Counted from the stretch's first letter, positions 47,958 to 57,234 are shown. The stretch: 64,000 nucleotides of DNA from Weissella soli (GCF_001761545.1 NZ_CP017326.1:930001-994000), one strand, 5' to 3'. Translations and numbers: made by a program. The notes: a model not told the origin generated them from the letters alone.

Positions 47958-48276
47958 CATATGCTCCCTTCTCGGCCAAATAATTAGCATAATTACCACG
48001 TAGCTGTGCAATGATTGAATTGGTTGCTAAATCAACAGGAAAAGCCTGAACCAATGACAATGACGTTCGAAAAGTATAATAACCGCTCGCTAAAGCAATC
48101 GTAGCTACATCTACTAGCGTTGTCACGCTGGCATCAGCATAAAATGCATCATCCTCTGTACCGATAGCGTTTTTAATATACTGGAGAGCCGCCAAGATAT
48201 AGCCACTTAACAATTTATCATCTGCCTCTGAATCTACACGCAAGGAACTTTTTAAATCCTCTAAAGATACAGCCAT
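47938..48276 (-). CDS. Head-tail connector (gp6-like)
   Basis: 112 residues from the ATG at 48276 (MAVSLEDLKSSLRVDSEADD), preceded by AAGGAGG. All-helical connector protein with the DDKLLSGYILAALQYIKNAIG segment typical of HK97 gp6/DNA-packaging family. It overlaps the downstream closure gene by about 20 bases. Confidence 0.85.
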   Translation of the reverse strand: MAVSLEDLKSSLRVDSEADDKLLSGYILAALQYIKNAIGTEDDAFYADASVTTLVDVATIALASGYYTFRTSLSLVQAFPVDLATNSIIAQLRGNYANYLAEKGAYDGDKST

Positions 48277-48340
48277 ACAAACCTCCTTAATACCCGCCCG
48301 CTTTTGCGAACTGTTCATTTATAAGCGAGTATATATTTAA

Positions 48341-49561
48341 TTAGCTACCTGATGGAACGCTAGCATTAAAATTAGCACTTTGATCGGAAATAGCGGTAAA
48401 TGAACCAGCGACAAATGCCTCAGAATCGGTCGCTTCCACATCAAAGCGATCAATGACACGAATCTTAGTCAAATCCTTTTCAAATGCCCCTGCACCAATG
48501 TTCGTTGACAACAATGACATTTGTTGACGATCAAACAAAGTCACAGCTTGTTTGAGATCACCAAAATACAATGGGTAAACAGGAGCCGATGTAGTTCCAG
48601 CGGATGGCAACCAGCGGTCTGCTACAACTACAATATTTTTACCGTCGATTTGCTTCACATCTGGTTGCGTTGGATTGGGCTGTAACAAATAGTTACCCAT
48701 TGCGTCCTTCACCTTCGCCAAAACTGCCAAACCAGACACATTAGTCATGAAGAATGACGTAGTTGCAATCGCAGGATCCACTGACGTGTAGACAATGTCC
48801 TTGATATCATCAAACTTTGCTACGGTTGGCTTTTTAGGAACTGCATTCATTGCAGAAATAATCGCCTTATTTCGTGTAACCACAACCTTTTTTGCGATCC
48901 ATGACGATAACCATGCCAAAATATTTTCAGCAGTATCATTCAAAAGTGTATTTGTAACTGTTGAAATACCTGCATAACGCTTGATGAGATACTTAACAAT
49001 GGCTAACTTAGGATCATCATTATCGGTAATAGTTGCATCATCAGCATCTAAATTCGCCAACGGTGTGACATCCGACCATTTTTCATAAACGCGAGAACCC
49101 GACAAGGTTGACACTGATTCTACATTGACATATTGTTCCAAAGCATCATATTGGCGAACTAAAGTATGAATCGCAGTTTGAATATCTTGTGGAATAGTCA
49201 AACCAATGGCATTACCATTTGCATCAGTACTTGAATCAATTTGATTAACAACAGAAGGTGTCCCCTTGATCATCCCCTTAAAAGTATCAACAAAGCTCTT
49301 CTTTAAGTCGTCCTCTTTAGGTGTCAGTGGTGGAATTGGTTCATGCTTTTCAACAATGTTCTCAGCTTGTGCTTGAACCAAATTTTCATGTGCCAAATCT
49401 CGTTTAGCAATTGCATTTGTAATTTTCGTTTGAATATTGGTTACATCTTCAGCAGAAGTACTATCATCATCTACCATAAGTTGTGCTTGATTTTGTAAAT
49501 CCGAGACCTTTTGTCCTAAATTCACCCATTTTTCGTTTAATTCGTTGATATTAACTGTCAT
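48341..49561 (-). CDS. Major capsid protein, HK97 fold
   Basis: 406 residues. The N-terminal 100 residues are a coiled-coil scaffold-like delta domain (VQAENIVEKHEPIPPLTPKED at its end) that the neighbouring protease should remove. The body has the HK97-capsid pattern: SGSRVYEKWSDVTPLANLD, the E-loop region, PLYFGDLKQAVTLFDRQQMS and IRVIDRFDVEATDSEAFVAGSF. Builds the icosahedral head. Confidence 0.93.
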   Translation of the reverse strand: MTVNINELNEKWVNLGQKVSDLQNQAQLMVDDDSTSAEDVTNIQTKITNAIAKRDLAHENLVQAQAENIVEKHEPIPPLTPKEDDLKKSFVDTFKGMIKGTPSVVNQIDSSTDANGNAIGLTIPQDIQTAIHTLVRQYDALEQYVNVESVSTLSGSRVYEKWSDVTPLANLDADDATITDNDDPKLAIVKYLIKRYAGISTVTNTLLNDTAENILAWLSSWIAKKVVVTRNKAIISAMNAVPKKPTVAKFDDIKDIVYTSVDPAIATTSFFMTNVSGLAVLAKVKDAMGNYLLQPNPTQPDVKQIDGKNIVVVADRWLPSAGTTSAPVYPLYFGDLKQAVTLFDRQQMSLLSTNIGAGAFEKDLTKIRVIDRFDVEATDSEAFVAGSFTAISDQSANFNASVPSGS

Positions 49562-49566
49562 ACTAA

Positions 49567-50292
49567 TTATTTCTCCTTTGTTTTACCTAATAAAATAGCC
49601 AACTTACTTTGCTTTAAATCGCTAGTAGGTTGACTATTTTTAACTTCGTTTTCTGGATTGATTGACTTGTTGAGCAAGTTGAAGAGTTTATTAACAGCTG
49701 ATTTAGGTACAAAATTAGCTGTTGTATTGGAAAATACTGCCTTTTTTTCATCTAAAAACATGATTTCATCAGCAAACCCTTTATCTACAGCCTCTTGCGC
49801 CCCAATCCATGTTTCTTGCGCCATCATATTAAGTAGATCACCTTGTGGCAATCCTGTTTTAGCTTCGTAAGCATTAGCAATTGACTGATCGATACTATCT
49901 AACACACTGATTTCATGTGCCAAATCGTCTTTGTTCCCTCCACCATAACTCGCAGCTTGATGAATCATAATTTGAGCTGTTGGTGAAATTTTTACTGTAT
50001 CTCCCGCCATAGCGATAACACTTGCAGCGCTTGCAGCTAGACCTTGAATGTTAACGGTCACATGTGCATCAGATTGCCGTAACATGGTATAAATTTCGCT
50101 AGCTGCGAAGACATCCCCACCATTTGAAGCAATATTTACCTCAACATCTGGATCAGGATTATCTGGATCATCATCTTCATTAAGAATGTTAGCAACGGCA
50201 CCTGGTGAGGCACTCGGAATACCGAAGAACGTATAAAAGGCTGCAGTGTCATCGTCCACAACAGTACCTTTAATATCAATTTGTTTGGTCAA
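49567..50292 (-). CDS. ClpP-type prohead protease
   Basis: 241 residues. Serine protease of the ClpP fold: SNGGDVFAASEIY, the nucleophile Ser88 in GLAASAASVIAMAG, and His111 in IMIHQAASY. It cleaves capsid delta domains during head maturation. Located between portal and capsid, as usual. Confidence 0.93.
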   Translation of the reverse strand: MTKQIDIKGTVVDDDTAAFYTFFGIPSASPGAVANILNEDDDPDNPDPDVEVNIASNGGDVFAASEIYTMLRQSDAHVTVNIQGLAASAASVIAMAGDTVKISPTAQIMIHQAASYGGGNKDDLAHEISVLDSIDQSIANAYEAKTGLPQGDLLNMMAQETWIGAQEAVDKGFADEIMFLDEKKAVFSNTTANFVPKSAVNKLFNLLNKSINPENEVKNSQPTSDLKQSKLAILLGKTKEK

Positions 50293-50307
50293 TATCTTAA
50301 CTCCTTT

Positions 50308-51441
50308 TTACATATTATCAGGAATATCTGGCATGTTAGGTGGCAGATAACCTGTTTGCTTAAGCAACCACTTAGCTTCATTGGCTGTGAGTGTATTACT
50401 CTGTTTAAATGCATTGATGTTGGTAGTATAGTCATCATTTACAGGATCAATTGCCGGTTTAATGTCAATATCAACTGATGATGACTGCTTATTTGATAAT
50501 TCACTAGTAATTGAACGTCCAAATCTCATCAAAGCTTTGGCATAGTCACCGCCGATCATTTTCAATGAACTTTGCTGATCTCCTTGACCATTTAAAACCG
50601 AATCTGGAATACCATAGGCTTTAGCAATTTGTTTGGATGTCCAGTCAGTCTGGGCGAGTAGTTTTGATACATCCCCTTTAATTTCAAGCGGCGTATATGT
50701 CTCAAGCTTATCAATTACAACCGGTCCACCATTGGAGTTATTAATTTGGTTCATAAATTGTCGAGATAATGCTGATTTATGCTTCGCTTGCATTAAACCA
50801 CCACCATCAACTTCCAGAATACCAGGGGTCAAGACTGATTTGGCCAAGGCGTTAATTGTCAGCTTATTAGATGATTCCTTGATTTTTAACTCGCTAGCCA
50901 ATGAGCGTAATGGACTAATTCCAGTTGCACCTCCGTTTTGGCTCAACAATCTGAAATGAATCATATCGCTTGATGGAATACTTTGCTTGATACCGACTAA
51001 TGGTGAGTCAAAAGTAATGTTGTAATAGAGCCCTGAATAGTCGTCTAAGGGAAACACACTTACCTGACTTGGTCTCAGATATTCCCATCGCACATCAATG
51101 CCATTACGATTACGCCAGCGATAAATAAAGGCTTCACCACCTAACAATAATTGCGCAAAGACCGATTGCCAAAAACTATAGCCGTTTGTCCAAGTTGTTG
51201 GATTATTCAACATACTTTGATTCTGTGCATTATCAGTAATCAACTTTGATGAAGCTAAATCTGCACTTAATTGAAAAACAGCAGAATAAATATCTGAATT
51301 TCGTAAGGCAACTTCCGCACTTACATAATCATCTTTACCTGCCGGATTCAAAAAATTCACAATTTCCGAATCATCAAAATTAATCTCGCTACCACCACCC
51401 ACATCCAAGCTGTTTTTAAATCGTGGGCTAAATAATGGCAA
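50308..51441 (-). CDS. Portal protein
   Basis: 377 residues of the HK97 portal family: ALRNSDIYSAVFQLSADLASSKL, GEAFIYRWRNRNGIDVRWEYLRP, PLRSLASELKIKESSNKLT and QIAKAYGIPDSVLNGQGDQQSS are all typical. Forms the dodecameric channel through which DNA is packaged. Confidence 0.94.
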   Translation of the reverse strand: MPLFSPRFKNSLDVGGGSEINFDDSEIVNFLNPAGKDDYVSAEVALRNSDIYSAVFQLSADLASSKLITDNAQNQSMLNNPTTWTNGYSFWQSVFAQLLLGGEAFIYRWRNRNGIDVRWEYLRPSQVSVFPLDDYSGLYYNITFDSPLVGIKQSIPSSDMIHFRLLSQNGGATGISPLRSLASELKIKESSNKLTINALAKSVLTPGILEVDGGGLMQAKHKSALSRQFMNQINNSNGGPVVIDKLETYTPLEIKGDVSKLLAQTDWTSKQIAKAYGIPDSVLNGQGDQQSSLKMIGGDYAKALMRFGRSITSELSNKQSSSVDIDIKPAIDPVNDDYTTNINAFKQSNTLTANEAKWLLKQTGYLPPNMPDIPDNM

Positions 51442-51443
51442 TA

Positions 51444-51641
51444 TTAATCACCCCCCTTCGGTGTATTATTAGCAATTAATTCGCTAACTAATCCTGTAAT
51501 TGCAAATGAGATTGCTAATGTGACTGCTCCTGCAGTCTGGTTTAAGCTAAACATTGCCCAGTTAATCGTTATTAACGCAGCTAAATAACAAATCAGGTCA
51601 AATATGCGCCAAATAATCGGTAAAATTTGCTTAAAAATCAT
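51444..51641 (-). CDS. DUF1056-like small membrane protein
   Basis: 65 residues with two hydrophobic segments (LICYLAALITINWAMF and GAVTLAISFAITGLVSELI). A small protein of this kind is commonly found between large terminase and portal in lactic-acid-bacterium phages (DUF1056). Overlaps the terminase gene by four bases. Confidence 0.72.
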   Translation of the reverse strand: MIFKQILPIIWRIFDLICYLAALITINWAMFSLNQTAGAVTLAISFAITGLVSELIANNTPKGGD

Positions 51642-53521
51642 AATTCATCCCCCATTAATCCAGCTTCCTCACTTAGTAGCCAGTCTAATTTCTGTTGTGG
51701 TGTCATTCGTTCAATTTGCTTTTCGGGGTCATTCACATCTGAATAATCTTCAAAATGTATCATTCCTTGATACAAGGCATCAATAATGGCATCAACAACA
51801 TCAATCTTCAGTGTTGCTTTGGCTTTATCAACTTGAATACCTATCTTGTCTTCAATCACTTGTGCATTCAATAATGCCTTTTCCATTATTTTGTCATCAA
51901 GTCGAGTGATCGAACTCTCAACAAAGACAGACTGTAAAAACTTAGTAGGATCTTTTAACTCACTTGTTCGCTGTCTAATCGCCATCAAGTTCCATGAAGT
52001 ATTTAGCTCCAGTTGTTTAATGGCAGGTGTCGCACCCCATGCATCATAACCAAAAAAGACAACGTCCAATGCGTTGTCTTCTACATAATTTATTAGCCAT
52101 TGATAAACTTGATCATCATTAATTAACCCTTGTGGATGTGAAGTAATCGTACAATATCCCTGCTTGGCTAATTCACGATAATTAATCCCATCTTGCTTTT
52201 CTTTAGCATCAATACTCCCAGCTTTTTCCCAAGGGATAAACGAGTGTTGCTGTACATGCCAATGTTTGTTACCGTTCTTATCTATATATGGATATACGAA
52301 GGCAATGGCTGTATTATCGCTAAACATGGAATAATCAAACCCTATGTAAACTTGTTTTCCATGAATTTGGAACTCACTCACAATTGCACGTTCTACGTCA
52401 GATAATTTTAAAAAACTATTAGTCGACTCCTGCAACCACATGTTCAAGTTTTTGTTCTGAAAGTCACTGATTGTTCCTGCCAATAGATCACTATCCCGTT
52501 TATCAAGTAACCCTTGGCTCAAAACATCTTTTTCGCTATCCAACTCTAGTAGAGGATTACTTTTTATCCATGTTTCTGGCTTAAACGTTTCGTCTAAACT
52601 ATCATTCGCCCAGATTAAGCCCAGATAGCTATCAGCATCCCTGTTCCAATCTTGTTCCATAGCTTGTTGAATCATTTTTTCATCTTCATGAAATGGTACT
52701 GTTGGGTCAGGATAGGAGGTGGAAATCTGAATGAATTGTCGATTTTTTACCTTCACCTGGCCTGATATAATTTTGGAAATCTTAGCCCGACTTTTAATTT
52801 CACCAATTTCATCAACAACAGCTGTTGTGAAATGAAAACTATCATACTGTCCAGACTCATGAGAAATGGCTCTCATCACATTGTTCTTTTTCTTCATAAT
52901 GATTTGATCTGTCTGAATCATCAAACCGACCTCATCTGCATATGTTTTAAACGGTGACTTACTAATCAACTTTTGCATCATACTCTTGATGTATCCGAAT
53001 AATTTGTTAGTTTGTTTGAAATTAATCGAAGCTACTAAAAAATCTTGATTTTCAAGACCAATTGTCTCAACCAAGAATGAATATGTTTGAATGATTGCCA
53101 TCATGTACGTTTTACCCTGCCCTCTGGCCACTGATACGATAACACGACTAAATCGCTTACCACCATCATCATTACGCCAGCCCATCATTTGAGTTAGGAT
53201 GAATTTTTGCCAGGACATTAATTTTGTCGGCTCTCCGGTATCAACATTTGGTGAGATACTGGCAAATTTAAGTATATTTCTGGCCTGTTTAACCGAGTAA
53301 TAAAACGGGAATCCATCAGTGCCTTGCCTTTGTAAATCGCGTAAGTGTCTAAATGCTGCTAGTTTGATGAGATAACCTTGATCAATTTCCCCATCTAAGA
53401 CATCAAACGCATATTGTGTACCCTCATCGTTGTATTGCATTCTAACATCTGAAAAATCCATCGAATGATAAATACCGATAACGTCATGGCTTATAGTTAG
53501 ATCAATCTTCTTCATCAGCAA
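51638..53521 (-). CDS. Terminase large subunit
   Basis: 627-residue packaging motor. N-terminal ATPase: Walker A VSVARGQGKTYM (130-141) and Walker B AVVDEIGE. C-terminal nuclease region: VYIGFDYSMFSDNTAIAFVYP and later VVDAIIDALYQGM. The YSVKQARNILKF and WQKFILTQMMGW stretches are typical of the HK97-type TerL partnered with P27-type TerS. Overlaps terS by 20 bases. Confidence 0.95.
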   Translation of the reverse strand: MLMKKIDLTISHDVIGIYHSMDFSDVRMQYNDEGTQYAFDVLDGEIDQGYLIKLAAFRHLRDLQRQGTDGFPFYYSVKQARNILKFASISPNVDTGEPTKLMSWQKFILTQMMGWRNDDGGKRFSRVIVSVARGQGKTYMMAIIQTYSFLVETIGLENQDFLVASINFKQTNKLFGYIKSMMQKLISKSPFKTYADEVGLMIQTDQIIMKKKNNVMRAISHESGQYDSFHFTTAVVDEIGEIKSRAKISKIISGQVKVKNRQFIQISTSYPDPTVPFHEDEKMIQQAMEQDWNRDADSYLGLIWANDSLDETFKPETWIKSNPLLELDSEKDVLSQGLLDKRDSDLLAGTISDFQNKNLNMWLQESTNSFLKLSDVERAIVSEFQIHGKQVYIGFDYSMFSDNTAIAFVYPYIDKNGNKHWHVQQHSFIPWEKAGSIDAKEKQDGINYRELAKQGYCTITSHPQGLINDDQVYQWLINYVEDNALDVVFFGYDAWGATPAIKQLELNTSWNLMAIRQRTSELKDPTKFLQSVFVESSITRLDDKIMEKALLNAQVIEDKIGIQVDKAKATLKIDVVDAIIDALYQGMIHFEDYSDVNDPEKQIERMTPQQKLDWLLSEEAGLMGDEL

Positions 53522-53969
53522 AGAACTCCTTCATTTGTGACATTGAATTTTCGTCATCATTATCACTAGAACTTAAGTCCATTAGTTCAGATCTGCTCTT
53601 TGGAGATAAGCCTAGTTCTGAACCAATCTTTGCAAGATTTTTCAATGAGTCACTGTAAATATTCGTCATTGGATTACGTTTGTAACCCTGAAAAACTTTA
53701 TCAATGATGGTACCTTCAAAATCTTGAACCGGTTTGTAGATTGCTTGTACCTCTCCGTTTTCTCTGACATGCTTGTAGGCATTTCTATAAATTTCATATT
53801 GTGTACAATACATTTCTACTAAACCAGAATCAATGCGATTGACGCTACTTTGTGTTTCTAAAAAAGGCACAACTTTACGCCAAATCATCTTCGCTTGCTG
53901 TCCCAGATAAGCCGGAGGTGTGCGTGTTAAACGCCCGCCATTAACATCTTTATCTACTTTTTTGACCAA
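53502..53969 (-). CDS. Terminase small subunit, P27 family
   Basis: 155 residues, TTG start (AAGGAGG about ten bases upstream). PAYLGQQAKMIWRKVVPFLETQ and VDSGLVEMYCTQYEIYRNAYKHV are hallmark P27/TerS segments. The C-terminal LGLSPKSRSELMDL is also conserved. Recognises the packaging site, probably with the HNH protein encoded upstream. Confidence 0.93.
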   Translation of the reverse strand: MVKKVDKDVNGGRLTRTPPAYLGQQAKMIWRKVVPFLETQSSVNRIDSGLVEMYCTQYEIYRNAYKHVRENGEVQAIYKPVQDFEGTIIDKVFQGYKRNPMTNIYSDSLKNLAKIGSELGLSPKSRSELMDLSSSDNDDENSMSQMKEFFADEED

Positions 53970-54075
53970 GGTTTAACCACCTCCTTCCTTGTCAATCCCC
54001 CCCTACCCTAAAATTTTCAAAATTCAACATTTTTACAAGACGACGTCATGTGTGTGCTCTTAATTCTCATAACAA

Positions 54076-54087
54076 GGGGCGGGGGTA
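54076..54087. other. Candidate cos (packaging) site
   Basis: GGGGCGGGGGTA, an isolated GC-rich word in AT-rich DNA just upstream of terS, with a C-run (CCCCCCCTACCC, 53997-54008) nearby. GC-rich cohesive ends next to TerS are known in staphylococcal cos phages. Candidate only. Confidence 0.35.
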
Positions 54088-54142
54088 TCTAATGGCTTCC
54101 TTTTTGAATTATACTAATTTTAAAATCATCTCTTCATTGGTT

Positions 54143-54148
54143 TATAAT
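54143..54148 (+). promoter_or_regulatory. Possible -10 element of the glycosylase-like gene
   Basis: TATAAT about 33 bases before the ATG at 54181; no clear -35 box. Confidence 0.4.
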
Positions 54149-54180
54149 TGATTACTGGATATAGAATTGGAGGGAAAATC

Positions 54181-54753
54181 ATGGGGATTTTTGAAGAAAT
54201 TGAACAGGATCCTGCGAACAAAGGATTTACAAAACTAGGCTTAAGCCCGATTTACAGCGCCCCAGTAACCGCTAGAATTATCATCATTGGCCAAGCACCT
54301 GGATTACGAGTTCAAAATAGCGGTATTTCGTGGGATGATGCCTCTGGTGATCGATTACGTGACTGGTTAGGTGTCACCAAGGATGTCTTTTATAACTCAG
54401 GAATGATTGGTATTATACCAATGGACTTTTACTACCCAGGTAAATCTAAATCTGGAGACTTACCACCTAGAAAAGGTATTGCTGATAAATGGCATCCCCG
54501 TTTATTAGAGGAAATGCCTGATGTGAAGTTAATTGTTTTGGTTGGTTCTTATTCTCAAAAATATTATCTACATCTTAAAAGTCAAGATAAAATCACTGAC
54601 GTTATTAAAAATTATCGTGACTATCTTCCTAATTACTTTCCCATCGTCCATCCTTCACCCAGGAATAATATCTGGCTTAAGAAAAATGAATGGTTTGAAC
54701 AGGAAGTTGTTCCAAATTTACAAAAAGTTGTCTCAGGTATACTATCTGAATGA
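54181..54753 (+). CDS. Uracil-DNA glycosylase superfamily protein, opposite-strand phage cargo
   Basis: 190 residues from the ATG at 54181 (GGAGGG upstream). UDG-superfamily motifs: GQAPG at 37-41 (water-activating loop region) and HPSPRN at 157-162 (DNA-intercalation loop). There is no cysteine at all, so it is not a 4Fe-4S family 4/5 enzyme; it resembles the uncharacterised single-domain UDG-like proteins of Firmicutes. It is the only plus-strand gene in the packaging region, with its own promoter-like sequence and a terminator, so it is independently expressed cargo. Could excise uracil or another damaged base; activity unproven. Confidence 0.82.
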   Translation: MGIFEEIEQDPANKGFTKLGLSPIYSAPVTARIIIIGQAPGLRVQNSGISWDDASGDRLRDWLGVTKDVFYNSGMIGIIPMDFYYPGKSKSGDLPPRKGIADKWHPRLLEEMPDVKLIVLVGSYSQKYYLHLKSQDKITDVIKNYRDYLPNYFPIVHPSPRNNIWLKKNEWFEQEVVPNLQKVVSGILSE

Positions 54754-54773
54754 CCTATTAAATGGGATGTTAG

Positions 54774-54803
54774 AGAACGTGACATTTAGTCATGTTCTTT
54801 TTT
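54774..54803 (+). terminator. Terminator of the glycosylase-like gene
   Basis: AGAACGTGAC and GTCATGTTCT with a 5-base loop, followed by TTTTT. Overlaps the 3' end of the convergent HNH gene. Confidence 0.85.
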
Positions 54804-55280
54804 CATTAGCCTATTTATAGTTTGTATATTTCTAATCGCTGTAATATGTTTAAGCTCTCCTGCCTTCCCCGTGCCATATGTTTGTTGTTCCCATATTGTT
54901 TTTAATGTATGGCAAGAATGACATATAACAGCTAAATTACTGATGTCCGCTTTTTCATTCGGGGATGCTTCAATAGGAACGATATGATCCACTGTCTTGC
55001 CTTGCTTGACTATACCATCGCACTTACAGTATTGGCACAAGTAATGTTGCTCATCTAACACTCGTTGTCTTAGATGTACCCACTGCTTTGTTCTGTAGAA
55101 GTTATACTGGCTGCGCTTATTATCATCACGATTACGTATAACTGTATTGTAACGGTGTGTTGCTTGCTTATCTCTGAGAGTATCTGTTTTCTCTAGATTT
55201 GCATGTTTATTACAATACCTTTTAGGCAGTTCCACTACGTTAAAACAACTATTTGCTTTACATCTCCTTACTCTTGGCAT
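54786..55280 (-). CDS. HNH endonuclease (terminase-associated)
   Basis: 164 residues from the ATG at 55280 (MPRVRRCKANSCFN; GGAGGAG nine bases upstream); the frame extends further up. An N-terminal Cys-rich segment (RRCKANSCFN...RYCNKHANLEK) is followed by the HNH core: CQYCKCDG, TVDHIVPIEASPNEKAD, NLAVICHSCHTLKT. Phages with P27 TerS and HNH neighbours usually need the HNH protein for cos cleavage. Confidence 0.92.
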   Translation of the reverse strand: MPRVRRCKANSCFNVVELPKRYCNKHANLEKTDTLRDKQATHRYNTVIRNRDDNKRSQYNFYRTKQWVHLRQRVLDEQHYLCQYCKCDGIVKQGKTVDHIVPIEASPNEKADISNLAVICHSCHTLKTIWEQQTYGTGKAGELKHITAIRNIQTINRLMKKEHD

Positions 55281-55414
55281 ACTGGTACGCTCCTCCACAG
55301 CGATATTCTCAATGAATTCAGTCACTTTTCTCTATACACAAAAAACACCCAACAAGAGTTAGATGTTTAAAACTTATTCGATAGATTTAATAATACTAAT
55401 TTACCACTGAATGA

Positions 55415-55451
55415 GTACAGAATGTATACAGGAGTTGTACACATTCTGTAC
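55415..55451. repeat. Strong inverted repeat between HNH and GPH transporter genes
   Basis: Arms of 15 bases, GTACAGAATGTATAC and GTACACATTCTGTAC, one mismatch, 7-base spacer. A shorter palindrome GTTCTTAGAAC follows at 55461-55471. Could be a protein-binding site or the end hairpin of the transporter transcript; no clear T run. Confidence 0.75.
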
Positions 55452-55501
55452 ACTTGAGCGTTCTTAGAACATTCTATGCAGTAGATTCATTGTTGTGCAT
55501 G

Positions 55502-56965
55502 TCACCTCACTTTGGGATAACTCTGTCCACTTAATGTTTCGATCAACGTCTTGGTAGCATCATCGACATCTTCAGGCAGGTGTCCCTCGTGAATTCGTGT
55601 GATCTCTTTCTGGACTTGCACATCAGCTTGGAAAGTAAATTTGAACTTTCCCACAAAGTACCAAGCAAGAGCTATGAACAACGTTACACCACCGATCAAA
55701 ATAAAAGCAATTGCTATATGAACAGTATTTGGTTGTGAACTAGTTCTATTAACATAACCAGCTTGGTCCAAAATGAATCCGACTAAAAACGTTCCTATCG
55801 AAGAGGTCGACTTGCGAATGAATGTCATCACAGATGTGAAAGATCCCGCTCTTTTGTATCCATTCAAGACCTCGTCAATATCAGGAATGAAGGAGAAAAT
55901 ATTCCAAGGGGTATAGACCATACCAGCACGACCTAATTGATAAACAATGCCCACACCAATTAGATACATGACAATGTGACTAGGCTTATATAACCATATT
56001 AACAACCACCCCACAGAAGACAAGACTATGAGAGAATAGGAAAAGTGATAAATCCAGTTAGGACCCTTTCGAACAATCAAATAACCTAGAATTGCAGTCA
56101 TAGGAATCGAAATGACGTTAATGGCTTGAATTTCGGCAGCTACTGTTGTTCTCAAGCCAAGATCTATAGTAATGAAGTAGACAAATACTGCATTCCAAAT
56201 ATCCATAGATCCGTATGAAGCGATGTATATCATGAGGTGTTGCCTAAATGTCTTAATTTTCAGGGTTTCCAGGTATTCTTGCATTAATCCTCGCAGGTGA
56301 AAAGTTTGCTTCTCCTTGTTAAGCATTTCGTGAGGTCGATCCTCCCAAGTGGTCAACCACGAGATGAAGATAGCAATAGCGAAAATGATACTAAAGATAA
56401 TACTGTTGACTACGAATGGCATCGGACTGTTATCACCAAATATCTTGAATAATTCTCGTGGCATTAACATAGCTAGAAATGTTGCCAGTTCTGAAATAAT
56501 TAAACGAACCGTCGATAACAGACTTCTTCTGTGATAATTATTGGTCATCTCAGTCGGAAGAGTTTCCCATGGTATCAAGACTAAAGAAACGATAAGTTCA
56601 AATAATATGTAAGTAACTAGATAGTAGACGTAACCATGCCCTGGTTGCCATATGAGCATATATTCTAAGACCAATGGTATCCCAATTAGCATTAGTAAAT
56701 GACGTCTGCCGAACCTACGCCCTAGCTTAAATTTGAACAAATTATCACTCAAATATCCCACAAAAACACTAAAAAAGGCATCGAAAATCTTTGCAATTAC
56801 TAGTATGCTTGCCCCCTGAGTGGCAGAGATGTCCGTGTATTGAGTGAAGAAAAACAGTAACCAGGCGGAAACAATCGCATACGCACTTCCGCCCAGCAGA
56901 TCAGTCACTCCAAAGCCTAAGGCTGTTCCGAGTGTGACCTTTCTTTCTCTATAAATTCTTTTCAT
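55502..56965 (-). CDS. GPH-family sugar:cation symporter (glycoside-pentoside-hexuronide)
   Basis: About 487 residues, 12 hydrophobic segments, ending in a soluble QADVQVQKEITRIHEGHLPEDV tail. The GFGVTDLLGGSAYAIVSAWLLFFFTQYTDIS start, the GYLSDNLFKFKLGRRFGRRH loop and IPWETLPTEMTNNYHRRS fit MelB/XynP-type GPH transporters for xylosides or galactosides. ATG at 56965 chosen (GAGAGGTGA upstream); a GTG at 56977 is also possible. It has its own promoter and lies next to an acetyltransferase inside the prophage, which is unusual for phage cargo. Confidence 0.88.
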   Translation of the reverse strand: MKRIYRERKVTLGTALGFGVTDLLGGSAYAIVSAWLLFFFTQYTDISATQGASILVIAKIFDAFFSVFVGYLSDNLFKFKLGRRFGRRHLLMLIGIPLVLEYMLIWQPGHGYVYYLVTYILFELIVSLVLIPWETLPTEMTNNYHRRSLLSTVRLIISELATFLAMLMPRELFKIFGDNSPMPFVVNSIIFSIIFAIAIFISWLTTWEDRPHEMLNKEKQTFHLRGLMQEYLETLKIKTFRQHLMIYIASYGSMDIWNAVFVYFITIDLGLRTTVAAEIQAINVISIPMTAILGYLIVRKGPNWIYHFSYSLIVLSSVGWLLIWLYKPSHIVMYLIGVGIVYQLGRAGMVYTPWNIFSFIPDIDEVLNGYKRAGSFTSVMTFIRKSTSSIGTFLVGFILDQAGYVNRTSSQPNTVHIAIAFILIGGVTLFIALAWYFVGKFKFTFQADVQVQKEITRIHEGHLPEDVDDATKTLIETLSGQSYPKVR

Positions 56966-57015
56966 TCGAAAATTCACCTCTCCATCTCATCATATTGAAC
57001 CCCTTACACATTAGA

Positions 57016-57045
57016 AGTATATAAGAATTTGATTAGCATTGTAAA
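57016..57045 (-). promoter_or_regulatory. Promoter of the GPH transporter gene
   Basis: Minus-strand TTTACA (57045-57040) and TATACT (57021-57016) with an 18-base spacer, about 50 bases before the start codon. Confidence 0.65.
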
Positions 57046-57185
57046 CATTGATACCAATCCTACAATACACAAGTCCCTATTAATAAGATATGTAACTTTT
57101 CCTGCTACCATTTTGTGAACTAGTAAACAGCATAAATAGCCCTGTGTCTTTGTTAAATCCAGAATTATCGACTAAAAAATTAATC

Positions 57186-57212
57186 AAAAAAGCCGTGAAT
57201 TCAATCACGGCC
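57186..57212 (-). terminator. Terminator of the acetyltransferase gene
   Basis: GCCGTGA (57192-57198) and TCACGGC (57205-57211), followed on the minus strand by TTTTTT. Confidence 0.9.
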
Positions 57213-57234
57213 ATAGTATATTGATAAATTTAAT

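Noticed and set aside
55461-55471. GTTCTTAGAAC as a LexA/DinR SOS box
   Set aside because: Does not fit the Gram-positive GAAC-N4-GTTC spacing and orientation.
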